Below are positions 14,670-25,869 of a DNA stretch of 64,000 bases, in pieces (position 1 is the first letter of the stretch; every line of letters starts with the position of its first letter). Source of the stretch: Dermacentor variabilis. Taxonomy: Eukaryota; Arthropoda; Arachnida; Ixodida; Ixodidae. The stretch is from the NCBI RefSeq assembly GCF_050947875.1, contig NC_134572.1:132303605-132367604 (forward strand), given 5' to 3'. The position numbers and the translations under genes were made by a program. The notes below the pieces were generated by a model. The model was not told where the DNA came from. It ran no database searches and saw only the letters and a program-made list of their open reading frames with translations.

Positions 14670-16060
14670 GGAGTGGATTGCCACGTAAATTTTGCCCATC
14701 TGCGGCTTAATTGTAAAGCAAGTGCATGTGATAAGTAATTTTTAACGTAACGTTGACACAGAATAGCGGTGCCAAAAAGTGTGTAATGGACATCCAAAGT
14801 TACAAATGTTCCAAACTGGTATAAAAAATCAAAAGATGTGTCAACACTGATGTTAAAGGCTGGTTCTAATACTGACTGTCTCTAGTTGCATAGACTAATT
14901 TTCAGCATATAGGCATCAATACAATAATTATTCTAAAATACATGTTGTGAGTTATGTAGAGCAAAATGTCTGCTGTTTTGCCGAATAGAAGGTGCTTCAT
15001 GAAGTCTTTTTTTAAATGAGTTGAACGATACAATTGAAGACACCAAACGATACCACAGCAATCGGTAATTCGGTGACAAGCTTATGTGCAAGAGTATTTG
15101 TATATGAAAATGTTTTTGCTTTACTGTGGACGACCGGTCTGAAAATACCTGATATTATTTGCTTCAATTGCAGCTATTGCACCAGTGAAGGATGTCTGTG
15201 TGCCGGTTTGTGCGCAGTTTCTCAGCCAGCGGGCCTGAGAAAGTGTGCCACAGCAGTCTGTCTAGTGGTGCTCTTTGTTCTGGAAAGCTGTGCCATTCTA
15301 TTGTATATCTGTCTTGCATATGCAGTCTTAATAGACAGTGACTGCAAATGTTGGTGGAATGACGAGGCCTATGCAAGTAGAGTAATTTTTGCAGATGCAT
15401 TCAAAGGATAATTGATGATTTGTTTTCCTGTGGCAACAAATTGGTTCAGTATGAGCACGTCGACTTGAAAGGGATATTGTTTCATACCTGACTTGGTTGC
15501 ACATATGAGTGGTGTTTAAAAAACACTTATAGTGCCAGAGTTCAAAATTTGAGGCAACAGATAAAACACGCACCAATAAAATAACTGTTTGTCTAGTGTT
15601 GGCTTAATGAGTATGCAACAACACTGCACACTGATCGTTAGCACCGTCATGCATGGGCTCCATGGTAACTAAGATTAGCCACGAATAAGCTCACTGTGAG
15701 CTAGTGTTGAGCTAACTATAACAGATGAGTATGCGATGATGTAATTAAGTGCAACATTGGAAGGCAACGTAACAATGTAAAATTATAGCCTGAGCTCGCA
15801 GCAGCGTTGCGTGGTCAGGCGACCAAAAGATATGAATATTTAAAAGGGAACGAACAGTGCTACTGCCAGTATGAAGTGACAGTGTTGTACACAGCAACAT
15901 ATTCCCTTTGTCCTGTCTGTAGCCCTGTTCGGTTCCCTTCTAAACATGCACCAAGCAGCCCAATTCAGAATGCTCCGGCAGGTTAAGTGATGACACGCTA
16001 GCATAGTGGGAGCTATTCTGAAAGTTAAGTCTGCTATGAAAATGTGTCATGAAGATACTT
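14670..16060. other. Unassigned interior of the putative element
   Basis: A 125-codon Cys-rich plus-strand ORF at 15,034-15,411 follows an acceptor-like TTGCTTCAATTGCAG (ending at about 15,175). The family is not recognised. Nothing else is supported. Confidence 0.35.
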
Positions 16061-16065
16061 CACTG

Positions 16066-16562
16066 CTAAAAATTTGGTGTACAACTGCACAAAGCAGCAT
16101 CAATAGCTATGTTGCTCCCCCATGTTGTGTCAAGGGTCTGTGCATGTTTTGTAAGATAATCCTTGAGTCGTCGGCCGGTTTGTCCTACATAATTGCTGCT
16201 GCAGGACAGTGGGATATTGTAAACAGCACCAACCGTAGTACCTATGAACTCCAGCACATACTTTTTGATGTAAACTTCACGTGTTGCCCTGGTCCGGTTA
16301 ACATTTTGTACGTGCCCAGATTGCTTGGCACTGAAAATAAAAAGGTAGTTTCAACTCTCTGAACAATTTGCTTGAATTGATGGTTGCCTTTGTGTACAGA
16401 TTGCATAACAGTCATAGGCCTTGGCTTACTCGAAGTTGTCTGACCTAAGACGTCAGCTACGTTCAACTCCATTAAATGCTTCTTGGCAATGCATGCTAAA
16501 AGGCAGTGCGAACGCACTGTTAAAAGCAAACATTGTACTTGGTTATGGAAGCTCCCCTCCAC
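16066..16562 (-). mobile_element. Penelope-like element fragment (GIY-YIG end)
   Basis: The minus-strand frame has GAVYNIPLSCSSNYVGQTGR, with the YN-I and YVGQTGR hallmarks of the GIY-YIG endonuclease at the C-terminus of Penelope-like elements. Upstream, in another frame, is FSVPSNLGTYKMLTGP, resembling the linker between reverse transcriptase and endonuclease. Stops and frameshifts are present. It is clearly diverged from the two inverted dimers nearby, so it is a third Penelope lineage. Confidence 0.75.
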
Positions 16563-16978
16563 GTCGGGGTGGTACCAAGTGTTAAATGTGATCTCCGGTG
16601 TTCCTGTAGCAACAACATGCTTCAGTGTTCAGGTGCACCAATAGAAAAGTTAAAAACACCTTTGAGTGCAGGGAATAGCTCCAGCTCGATGCTCACCACA
16701 GAAAATCTTCAGGCCCAGATAGTGGAGCTTGCCTTTCAGTAGTAGTTTTGCTTACTTGAACATGCGTGGCACTTTGTAGGAGACATTAAATAGTTGCTCA
16801 ACCACTTTAATTGTGACTTTTCACTGCCGAGAACACTGTCAGCTAGTCGTAAAACACTAGCTGCTGTAAGAACCAGCGTAGTAAAGGTATTCTGCTTCAT
16901 TGGAAACTTTCTACCCTATATGACGTGAAGTAAGGCTACTAAATGGGTTGAGTTATTTGTTTTCTGTCTTCTCTACAG

Positions 16979-17019
16979 TGCTAGATGAGCTCATGGAAAG
17001 GGGAAAACTACATTTCAAT
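16979..17019 (+). other. Candidate exon start, cut by a Penelope insertion
   Basis: TTTTCTGTCTTCTCTACAG is a good acceptor. The following bases read (in the open frame) LDELMERGKLHFN before the Penelope dimer begins at about 17,020. It may be a coding exon of an unknown gene or chance. Confidence 0.2.
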
Positions 17020-17020
17020 A

Positions 17021-18039
17021 GATGAAGTGCCAACAGAGACAGCACAGTCAGAAAGAACAAAGACAGGACAAGGTGCTACTTGCAACTGTTTATTGAGGTC
17101 AAAAGCACTGAATATATAGCCATGGGGAGAGGGGGAAGAAAAAAAAAAGAAGCACTGATTATGTGAATGCGCATGTGCAAAAATATGGAAGATGTATATG
17201 AAGGGAATCATAAGATTAACCAAAATCTAAAACTTATCTAAAAACATGCGTTCATTTCTGTAAATAGTCGGAGACGAGGTGTCGACACAGGCGTCCCCTC
17301 TTTTCTTAGTCTGGTTGGCCTCCAAAAGTTCACGTGCCACAGTGTCATTGCTTTTAAACATGATTGTTGTATTAGGAAGCCTTGCTTCACGTACTTGCTT
17401 ATTCTCATTCTCACATGCCTTGCAATGAAGCAGCAAGTTTGAGCCATAACCATTTTTGAGTGAAAGCTTGTGCTCCTGCAGGTGTTCATTAATACATTGG
17501 CCAGTTTGTCCGGTTTACTCCTTCCCACACTTCAGCGGTATGCAGTATACGACCCCTTCTCCGTACTTCACAAAAGGGTTTGTGTGTTTACTAGATCACT
17601 CTACTTTCTTAGTCATCATATCCAATCAGACGGCACAAAGTAGCAAGTTTTTGGGGCTCGGAAGAAACCACAGGAATTTTGTATTTGACGATGACATGTT
17701 TAAGATTATGTGCTGCTTTGTGAGAATACGGTATCACCACTGTAGCTTTCTTTTCCAATGTTTGACCTTCTTCACTGCTTCAGTTTCTTTCTTTTTGCAC
17801 CTTTTTCAACAACGCCTCCGAAACTTTGCTCAAAACCAAACAAGGAAAGCCAGCTTTCTTCAACTTCAAAATCTGTTCGTCAAAGGTTTTGTGTGCCTTA
17901 TGACAGCACAATTCTTTAAGGGTAAATTCAAGGCACATAGTGGCAATCGCACGTTTAACAGTCTTGGAGTGCATAGACTTATATTGCAACAATTAATTGC
18001 AGGGTCGGTATACCGACCTCGTGCCCGCAAGGATTTCTG
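17021..18039 (-). mobile_element. Penelope-like element copy, minus arm of inverted dimer 1
   Basis: The minus strand encodes degenerate Penelope C-terminal sequence: SKTVKRAIATMCLEFTLKEL with KAGFPCLVLSKVSEALLKKV (region after the reverse transcriptase, about 17,780-17,990), then a GIY-YIG region (17,220-17,530) with a degenerate IGQTG motif, GAGC-rich helix and NENKQVREARLPNTTIMFK. The 3' UTR has a purine tract and AATAAACAGTTGCAAGTAGC. Multiple stops make it a dead copy. It faces a second copy on the plus strand, with the 5' ends in the middle. Confidence 0.88.
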
Positions 18040-18765
18040 CCGTATCCAGTGGCGATACCGTATTCTCACGAAGTGGCGCGTAATCTTAAACACATCGCCG
18101 CAAAATATAAAATTCCTGTGGTTTCTGCTGCGCCCCGAAAGCTTGCTACTTTGTGCCGCCTGATTGGATCTCATGACTCTAAAAGTAGAGTGTTCTATTA
18201 AACATACAAATCCTTTTGTGAAGTGTGAAGAAGCGGTCGTATACCGTGGAAGTGTGGGAAAGAGTGTATCGGACAAACTGGCTGATGTATCAGCGAACAC
18301 CTGTGGGAGCACAAGCTTCCGCTGAAAAATAGTTATGGCTCAAACTTGCCACTTCATTGCAAGGCCTGCAGGAATGAGAATAAGCAAGTATGTGAAGCAA
18401 GGCTTCAGGATACAACGATCGTGCTTAAAAGCAAATACACTATGGCACGTGAGCTGTTGAAGGCCAACCAGATTAAGAATAGAGGGGATGCCTGTGTCAG
18501 CATGCCTGTGTCTGAATATTTACACAAATGAATGCATGTTTTTAGATAAATTTTAGATTTTGGCTAATCTTATGATTCCCTTCATCTTCTGTGTTCTCGC
18601 GCGTGCGCCTTCACACAAGCAATGCTTCTGTTTTTTTCTTCCCCTTCTCCCCATGGCTATATATTCAGCTGCTTTTGACCTCAATAAACAGTTGCAAGTA
18701 GCACCTTGTGCTGTCTTTGTTCTTTCTTACTGTGTTGTCTCTGTTGGCGCTTCATCTTCTGAAAG
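18040..18765 (+). mobile_element. Penelope-like element copy, plus arm of inverted dimer 1
   Basis: This mirrors the minus arm: GATACCGTATTCTCACGAAG, then FVKCEEAVVYRGSVGK (GIY-YIG start), the ENKQVCEARLQDTTIVLKSK block, and the 3' UTR with CAATAAACAGTTGCAAGTAG up to CTCTGTTGGCGCTTCATCTT. The arms differ by many substitutions and small indels, so this is an old dimer or two independent insertions rather than a recent assembly artefact. Confidence 0.88.
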
Positions 18766-18769
18766 CTCT

Positions 18770-19210
18770 TCACCAAGTAGTCCCCACAACGTGTTCTACT
18801 GGAAAACTACAACTAGACAGTGATCTTCCATTTCTTGACCTCATTGTTTTCTTTGGTGAGTGTCATGTGCACTGCATCTATGCCCCGTCTTTTAAGGAGG
18901 GAATTCTGCCTTTCGCATCAGCGCACTGTTCGGCTGTGAAGCTCTGTCACAGAAGCACGAAATAGCATCCTCAACAAGTCGAGGAGAACTTCTATACCCA
19001 GGTCTAACATTGGCCTACAGTGGTGTGACCACTGTTAGATCACGTTCAGAAGGTCAGCCATGGTCTCAAAATCTGGGTTCAAAAAGGTGAATCAGACCAG
19101 GCCTTGGCGCAAAGTGTAGCAAGAGGCACATGCAGCAGTTCAACTGTGTGGTTGTTTACAACATCCCGTTGTCCTGCAGCTGCAACTAGGCAGGACAAAT
19201 AGGCCTAATA
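18770..19210. other. Interior of putative large element, nothing recognised
   Basis: No coding or repeat feature supported. Confidence 0.5.
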
Positions 19211-19211
19211 T

Positions 19212-19232
19212 TTGTTTGTTTGTGTTTGTGTT

Positions 19233-19305
<73 letters not shown>
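19212..19305. repeat. (GT)n microsatellite with TTTG start
   Basis: GTTT and GTTTGT units grade into a pure GT run. Confidence 0.97.
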
Positions 19306-19306
<1 letters not shown>

Positions 19307-19821
19307 CGCAATTAACCAAAAGTCTTAGCCTGCGCTCGTGTTGTTTGGCCTTCTCCCATCTTTTCGTGTTGTCCCCAAGTAATCAGTCGGTGTCACATTC
19401 TTATAGAATTTGCAGTTATGAGATTCATGCTTTGGAACATGATCAGAAGCTACCAAATGGATGATATAATCCATCTACATGTGTTAGTGTAGATAAATGT
19501 GTCTGTGCAGTAGGGGTAGGGCATCATATGTGCTTGTTTAGCACTTATGTATGCACTTTTGTTTCCAGAGCTTGTGACACAGTGATTCAAACTATGTCTG
19601 TGAAAACAGTGCTGCACGTTGCAAGGAAATGTTACAACACTTGTAGGTGAAGCTCGGTGTTGTGAGAGGTTATAGAAACTTGCTTTTTGCAAGTTTCTAG
19701 AGCATTTTTTAAAGATGCTTCTTTAACTCCCGCGTGCATCGTGTTCATGACTCGCTATAAAACTGTCAACAAGTATGTCCTTTATGCCATCCGTTTCTAA
19801 AGATTACATGAATATAATTAA

Positions 19822-22678
19822 CCCCCTGAGGGTCGATCTTTTTCGCCATATTCGACCGCCCAGGGTCGATTTTTTTTATTGCAGATTCCAATTTTTAGGG
19901 ACTTATTTCGAAAAAAATTTACCGTAATTTTTCTAGGGTGTCCGTAAAGCCACAAAAAAATTATTTTGCGTTGGTACATACGGTACTCGTTATTCATGAA
20001 TAACAATAATAAAAAAGGAAATAAACCTATAAGAGTAAAAAATTTGTTACATTGTTATAGTTCAAGGCTTTGAAAATGTGCACACGAGAATACTTTGCAA
20101 GACTCAAATGTTCCTGCTCTTACACTAATATGTACTATTATGAGCAATATCTAAGGGAACACAGGAACGCGTAGAAAACACCCTCAGACCCAGCTATATG
20201 GGTGATATGCAGCGGCCACCGTTGGAAACAAAGTGGAAAGGGGGACGCTGTTCTAACAACTGTTCGCACTCCCGCCATGCGTCTGCAAAGTGCGGAATTT
20301 CACATCGCCAGCAGACAGTGATAACACTGTTCGATATTGCGTCACTGGTAACCTTTTGCGTCGAATCATTACAAAAGATAGCACTGTTCCGGACTTCGAT
20401 ATTGATTTATGGTAAATCTTCTAAACCGGGAAAAAATTGTCTTTAAGGGTAAGTTCAAAATAATTTTATTGGCGCTTGCCGAATATTAAAAAGATATTGA
20501 AGCAAATGAAATAAGGCAGTAGCGTTATCGCAGCTTATCCTCGTCCTTTGCTTTGTTCGTTGGTGGCCTAATAACGCGTCATGCCACCGTCGACTTAACG
20601 ATGGCCTCTGTTCTTTGAGGCAAAGATGCGTAGAGAGCCTCGATGAGTGCGGTATCACGCTGAAGGCGGGCTTCCACTCATGTTCTATTGCTTCCCATAG
20701 TTGGTCGGAGTTCGCCAATTCTAGTGAGCTCTTCGAAAGGTTCACTTTCATACGGCCCCAAACGTGCTCTATAATGTTCATGTCGGCACCCTTCGCACAC
20801 CACTGAAGTTGCATTACCCCTCGCTCTTCCAAAAGGCGCGCCACGTCCTTCGATGTGTGAACGGGAGACAAGTCCTGTTGGAAAAAATAACACCCATCCA
20901 GGTGCAGCCTGTTCAACACGTAGGGGATCATCTGGTGCTCGAGCAGAGTGCAATACGCAGCACTGGTGAACCTCCCATCAATTCTCACCAGTGGGCCTAG
21001 GCCTGCGTGGGAAATCGCCCCCCCCAGACGTTCACAGACACGCGTCCACTGGCGGCCACCTCCTGGATATTCTGCGGACTAAAGCGTGTGTTTGCGGTCC
21101 ACCACACTCTCTTTCGTTTGTCCCAGCGGCTCGAGAACGTGGACTCATCAGAGAAAACTACATACTTCTACCCACTCTCACTCCAGCTGCGGTGTTCAGT
21201 AGCGAACCTCAGGCGAGCCGCTTTGTTGGCTGCGGTGAGCAGAGGTTTCTGTGCGGCGATGCGGCTTTGCAGTCCTGCTTCTCTAAGCCTTCGTCGTACC
21301 GTGCTGTCGCTCAAGTTGTTCAAGCCAAGAGCACCTCGAATGTCTTTTGCACTTTGAAATGGCTTGTCGCTGACGGCAGCCACGATGCAAAGGTCTTGGT
21401 CGTTCGTTGTTGATCGAGGTGGTGTGCGGTGCGGCGCATCGTTTATGCGTCCTTCGTCTCGGTAAGCCTGGATAATCCGGTTGACCGTTTTCAATGGGCG
21501 GCTTGTCACGAGAGCAATATTGCGCTGCGTATAACCTCTTTTAGACATTTCTATTATATCTTCCCGCTCTTTAAGAGGCACTCGAGGCATCTTGAGGCTG
21601 CAAATTCAGGGTTGACTGCTCTGCGTGGGCCACTGCAGTGTGCGACGTGAATTTTCTCTGAACGAACTTCGTGCAACAGTCGCACGAGAGACAGTTTGTC
21701 AATGTTCTTTTTTTTTTAATTTCTCTTTATTCTATTCCTCTGTCGTCATTGGTTTGAGCGTCGCCACTGTTCGAGGTGCCACTGACAACCGAGTGCGTCG
21801 ATTCAAATAAAGAATCGGTTTGAAATACAGGGCAAACTTTTTCTCGGAGTACTATCAAGTGGTTGCACGAACAAAAAAAGAGAATGAAAGAAAAGAAAGT
21901 GAATCGGTGTAAGTCACTGGTGACGATCACCATCTTATCGGCTGTCGGACGATCCATGACGTAAGCTGCTCCTTTGTAGAAATGCCAGCGTGCTGGGAGT
22001 GCCAACAGTTAGTGGAAGAGCACTCCCCTTTCCCCCTTCATTTTTCACAGCGCCATCCGCGTATCGCTCCGAGTCTGTTTCAAGGCTGTTTGCCACGCGT
22101 TCCTGTGTTCCCTTTCATATTGCTTATGATAGTACATCCATAGTGTAATCGAACTGTGTAGGTGCATGCACTCAAGAAAACTGTGCGGTTGTGTGCCCAT
22201 CAAAAAAGCAAAACATGTGACAAACTTCCACTAATCTTCATCTTATCGCCAACCAGATGCAATTAGTTTTCGCGAGTCTCAAAAAAAAGAAAAGGAGCAA
22301 CAGAAGCGCATGCACGGCAGCATCCTTCCTATGCGCACCCCTGCGAGCACTAAATGAGCGAGAAACAAGGCGATTAGTAACGAGATAGCCATCAGTTTTG
22401 CAAGCGCAAGAAGCCGAAACGGCCTGCGAAAACAAAACCCCAACCGCCACCCGCCCGCGCGCACGCCAATGCGCAAGCGGTAGTACATAGACGCGCAGGA
22501 GCAAACTAGCGCTAAAACAAACCATGCAACGAAAACTGAGAGAGCGAGGCGTGCAAAAGAAATTCCCTGCATTTCCACATAATGGCAGCACATGACAGAA
22601 AAGAAAAGGTTAGGAAATTGTCGCGCTTTTTAAACCTACAGATAGTGCCGTAAATATACGTCATTGACCCTTGAAGGG
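19822..22678. mobile_element. piggyBac-like element, non-autonomous, with nested Tc1
   Basis: The left end is TTAA (19,818-19,821) then CCCCCTGAGGGTCGATC. The right end, read inward, is TTAA (22,679-22,682) then CCCTTCAAGGGTCAATG. The terminal repeat pattern CCC-N-AGGGTC and the exact TTAA duplication are typical of piggyBac elements. Near the left end the motif GGGTCGAT recurs. No piggyBac transposase ORF was recognised. Roughly 1.15 kb of the interior is a Tc1 element inserted later. Confidence 0.6.
20455..21590 (-). pseudogene. Tc1-family transposase (DD34E), broken
   Basis: The N-terminal helix-turn-helix starts MPRVPLKEREDIIEM with GYTQRNIALVTSRPLKTVNRI; the second HTH contains LSDSTVRRRLREAGL. 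The first catalytic Asp is in VVFSDESTFSSRW, the second in FQQDLSPVHT, and the Glu in MNIIEHVWGRM with 34 residues between the last two, i.e. DD34E. Breaks: an in-frame TAG just before VVFSDEST (about 21,166-21,168), a frameshift at an 8-bp C run on the plus strand (21,018-21,025), and a further frameshift near the C-terminus (about 20,650). The domain order and length (about 378 codons with tail) fit Tc1. Terminal repeats were not identified. It lies inside the piggyBac-like element. Confidence 0.93.
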
Positions 22679-22689
22679 TTAAGGAGTCA

Positions 22690-23440
22690 TCTTTGAAACA
22701 ATTTCCCGTAACAACATTGCAAAATACCACCTGAGGGTCTCGCATCTCTTACATCTGCTGTTTTGCACATCATAATTTAATAAAACTGCATTTAGTAGCT
22801 GCACAGCACAGGCCCCATTTTGTTTTATCACACTTCTTTGTCTTTTCTCCCCCTGCCCCAGGTCTTATTTCAACAACTGCAGGCCATCATAAAATTGCTT
22901 CAACATTGTTGACAGATTCCAATATTTTTTCCAACCATTCTCTCATGTGATCTAAAGAAAATTAACTTGATTAGCCTGACATGAAGATGAATTCGAAATA
23001 ATTTATTGTACTTGCTTGGTAGCACTGAACTGTTTCGTTAATCAATATAATACTTACAATTCACCTTTGTATTGCTGGGTACCGGTAGAGATATGGTTAG
23101 TTATTCACCAAAAAGGCTCCCGAATTTTCCACCTTCTTAGTGTAGGTTAGACACTCACTTGTTGCACTTCACAAAGAGCAACTTGTGGTTGCTAGGAAAT
23201 AAAGGTTTACTGAGAATTTTCATGCATCCAATTTGATTCTGTGTACTAGCATGTTTGTATTAGCATGTATTTCATAGAGTTGCGGCTCCATAAAAGTACA
23301 TTCTGTCATTCAATGTCTGTGACATGGTCAAGCAGGTTGACCATATCTAATTAGAACTTCCTATGTTCTGGGGCACTTGTTTGCAACTTAAATTATGTGG
23401 TTTGGTGCTGTCAGTGTAAGCCTAATGTCGTTTTTTGTTC
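22690..23440. other. Interior of putative large element, nothing recognised
   Basis: AT-rich; no supported feature. Confidence 0.5.
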
Positions 23441-23446
23441 TCCCAG

Positions 23447-23505
23447 GAAGGACGCAAGCATTGCAAGGAGCCATTTGACTTGCCGCCACACTAATATTGT
23501 ATTTG
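23447..23505 (+). other. Candidate internal exon with strong splice sites
   Basis: The acceptor is GTTTTTTGTTCTCCCAG and the donor TTTG then GTAAGG. In the phase carried over from 14,610-14,661 it is open (contains SIARSHLTCRHTNIVF); the other two frames contain stops. It ends in phase 1. The family is not recognised. Confidence 0.3.
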
Positions 23506-23509
23506 GTAA

Positions 23510-24650
23510 GGTCTATTACAGATCTTATTTCGCGTAGTATGTGCTATAGTTGTGTACAATGTGTTCAAAACTTCAGTAGGTGGGCTGTTCGACAACAGGT
23601 GTTTACAAATTAATAATTATAAAAGATGTTCAAGGTCATTAGTGATACAATTGCTGCTCACTGCTGAATTTTTTTCCAAATTGAATGATGAGCCATCCAG
23701 CAAGTGCGGCTCTCCTGGCTAATTATACAAACTTTCAAATACGGTTAATTTTTTATCACAAGTGTACAGCAGTCGGGGACAACTGTTCACAGCGACAATT
23801 TCATAATATTTACTTACATGCAAAAATGAGTCAAAGGTCAGGTGTACTTATGAAGTTTTGTGAAACAAGTTCATCATCATATTGCTTACTTCATTGAAAA
23901 GTTTGTCGCGGAATTCTCACTTCTATGAACAGATCAACAGTTGTCGAACGATGGTCGTCTCTATAGCCAATGTTTGTGCCAGAGGCTTGTCTTCAGAGCA
24001 CTAACAAGAGACTTTGCCATGCAGCTTGAGCTGATCAGTATGAAGAGATTACATAGGATAGGAACACAAAGCATTAGTGGGCCTCTTCGATTATCAGTCC
24101 TTGACAGTCCTGGACTGCTTAGCACTGCTGTCCCGCATTCGATTTTCTCAATCGGCTTCGGAAGCCCCATCCACCAGTCCGAGAGCAGCCAGTATCGCAT
24201 TCATTTTACCAGAAGTCACAGACTCTGCGGACTCTCAGAGCTGTCAGCAGATATTTGTTCAGACATATGCAAGTAGCTACCAGACAGCGGCTGTCTTAAA
24301 AAGATGCATGCGGGCTTGATGCTATGTTTTAAAAGAGGCTGTGTGTTTATATGTACTTTGCGCGTTCCAGACAGCAAATATCATGCACTCAGCTATCGCT
24401 TCTGTTAAATCGATGCTTTGTGTGCCATAATGCGAGGGTTTCATGAGTGGTCTAATTGCTGCAACCTTAAGGCAAAACACAGTGATCAGGCGCAAATGCT
24501 TGCTTTTCTTGATGTGTTTCGTGACATCTGTCATGCTCATTGCTATATGCATAGTAAACAGGTAGATTTCGCTGTTCAGATGAGTGAAACTGGTGGACGA
24601 GGAAACATATCATATTGCATGTAGATATTTAATGCTGGTAGCTGGCGTGG
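23510..24650. other. Interior of putative large element, nothing recognised
   Basis: Two overlapping frames at 23,941-24,319 are Ser-rich (SQSASEAPSTSPRAASIAF) and might be exonic, but no clear splice structure was found. Confidence 0.4.
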
Positions 24651-24654
24651 CATA

Positions 24655-25203
24655 CAGGGTGTTTCACGTAACTTGAAAATATGCAAATGCCACGTAACTG
24701 GACAGAACCAAGGTAATGTTGTTTGCCCTCGCTTCGACATACTCATTTCTTTTTCATTTCGCCAGATTAAATCATTAGTATTCGGTAATTAATCAACTTC
24801 CCAAATATTATGATTAATACATGCTACATAAAAGTGTTTTTCCTAGCGTGAAAGAAGCCTGCAAATACACACTAAATTGTTGCGTGACTGTCCATTCGCA
24901 GCACTTTTTGTGTATTCGCGAGCTTCTTTCTCGAAAAAACACTTCTACGCAGCATGTCTCAAACAACAGAAAGCTGTATGGGGAGCTTTTCATGTTGCTC
25001 TACAATTTTCTCATGGACGCTTCTAATCTGATTATAATATTTGAAAAGTTGATTAATTAACGAAGATGAAATATTTATTGTGGTGGAATCAAAAAATATC
25101 TAAGTATCTCCAAGTGACGGCAAACAACATTACCTTGGTTCTGTCGAGCTACGTCACATTTGCATATTTTTATTGTTTGGCTCAAGTTACGTGGGACAAC
25201 CTG
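24655..25203. mobile_element. 549-bp foldback MITE with long inverted arms and TA duplication
   Basis: The left end is CAGGGTGTTTCACGTAACTT. The right end, read inward, is CAGGTTGTCCCACGTAACTT. Both are flanked by TA (24,653-24,654 and 25,204-25,205). The arms keep matching for at least 150 bp (shared GACAGAACCAAGGTAATGTT and TGTTTGCC) and, more loosely, almost to the centre (AAGTGTTTTTCC against AAGTGTTTTTTCG). It has no coding. The TA target fits the Tc1/mariner-type MITEs. Confidence 0.82.
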
Positions 25204-25209
25204 TATAAT

Positions 25210-25660
25210 CAGAGCTTCACAGATTGCTGTTGACATGTGTGCTGATTCCTTCTGTTACCCAAATTCGGAATTTTGCTTTTGGATGTGCACGATTAGTAGA
25301 CAGTGTAGACGCGCTCTGTCCTAGACACACGTCAGGCCTTTAGTAGACGGTTTCACGAGCTTTGAGGATATCGGCCTGTGCTTTGTGGGTGAACAGTGAT
25401 GTGGCACAACCGTGTTTTTGCTTATTTTTGTGTGGCAATGACGCTTAAATTTTACAGGAAATGAATGAGCTGGCTTAAATACAGCGGTTAAGGGGCCCGA
25501 AGAGCGAGAGCACGATGTAAACTGAGCTTTGTTATTATGTTCAATGTGCTCAGGCTGCGATTCCATTATGCAAGCTTTATGGTTGTGTCGGCGACATGGC
25601 CTCTGAGACTGCACCATTTTGATGACCACGCTACTGAATTTGCTGGGTAGGGCGCTATCT
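25210..25660. other. Nothing recognised
   Basis: No supported feature. Confidence 0.5.
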
Positions 25661-25664
25661 ACAA

Positions 25665-25866
25665 GTAGCTAAAAGCACGAGGTCACGGGATTGAATCCCG
25701 TCCACGGTGGCCGCATATCAATGGGGGCAAAATATGAAAACACCCATGTACTTAGATCTAGGTGCACGTTAATGAACCCCAGGTGGTCGAAATTTCCGGA
25801 GTCCTCAACTACGGCTTGCCTCGTAATCAGAAAGTGGATTTGGCACGTAAAACCCCATAATTTAAG
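25665..25866 (+). mobile_element. Ruka-like SINE, 5'-truncated
   Basis: It begins near AGCACGAGGTCACGGGATTG (box B arm), then TCAATGGGGGCAAAATATG, TGTACTTAGATCTAGGTGCA, GGCTTGCCTCGTAATCAGA, and ends GCACGTAAAACCCCATAATT. The same blocks occur as at 12.44 kb; the box A half is lost. Confidence 0.8.
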
Positions 25867-25869
25867 CAG

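Noticed and set aside
15034..15411. 125-codon Cys-rich ORF as a gene
   Set aside because: No homology recognised, and it overlaps a minus-strand ORF of similar quality; not supported beyond an acceptor-like site.
17456..18163. 235-codon plus-strand ORF
   Set aside because: Mostly the antisense of the minus-strand Penelope copy; no domain of its own.
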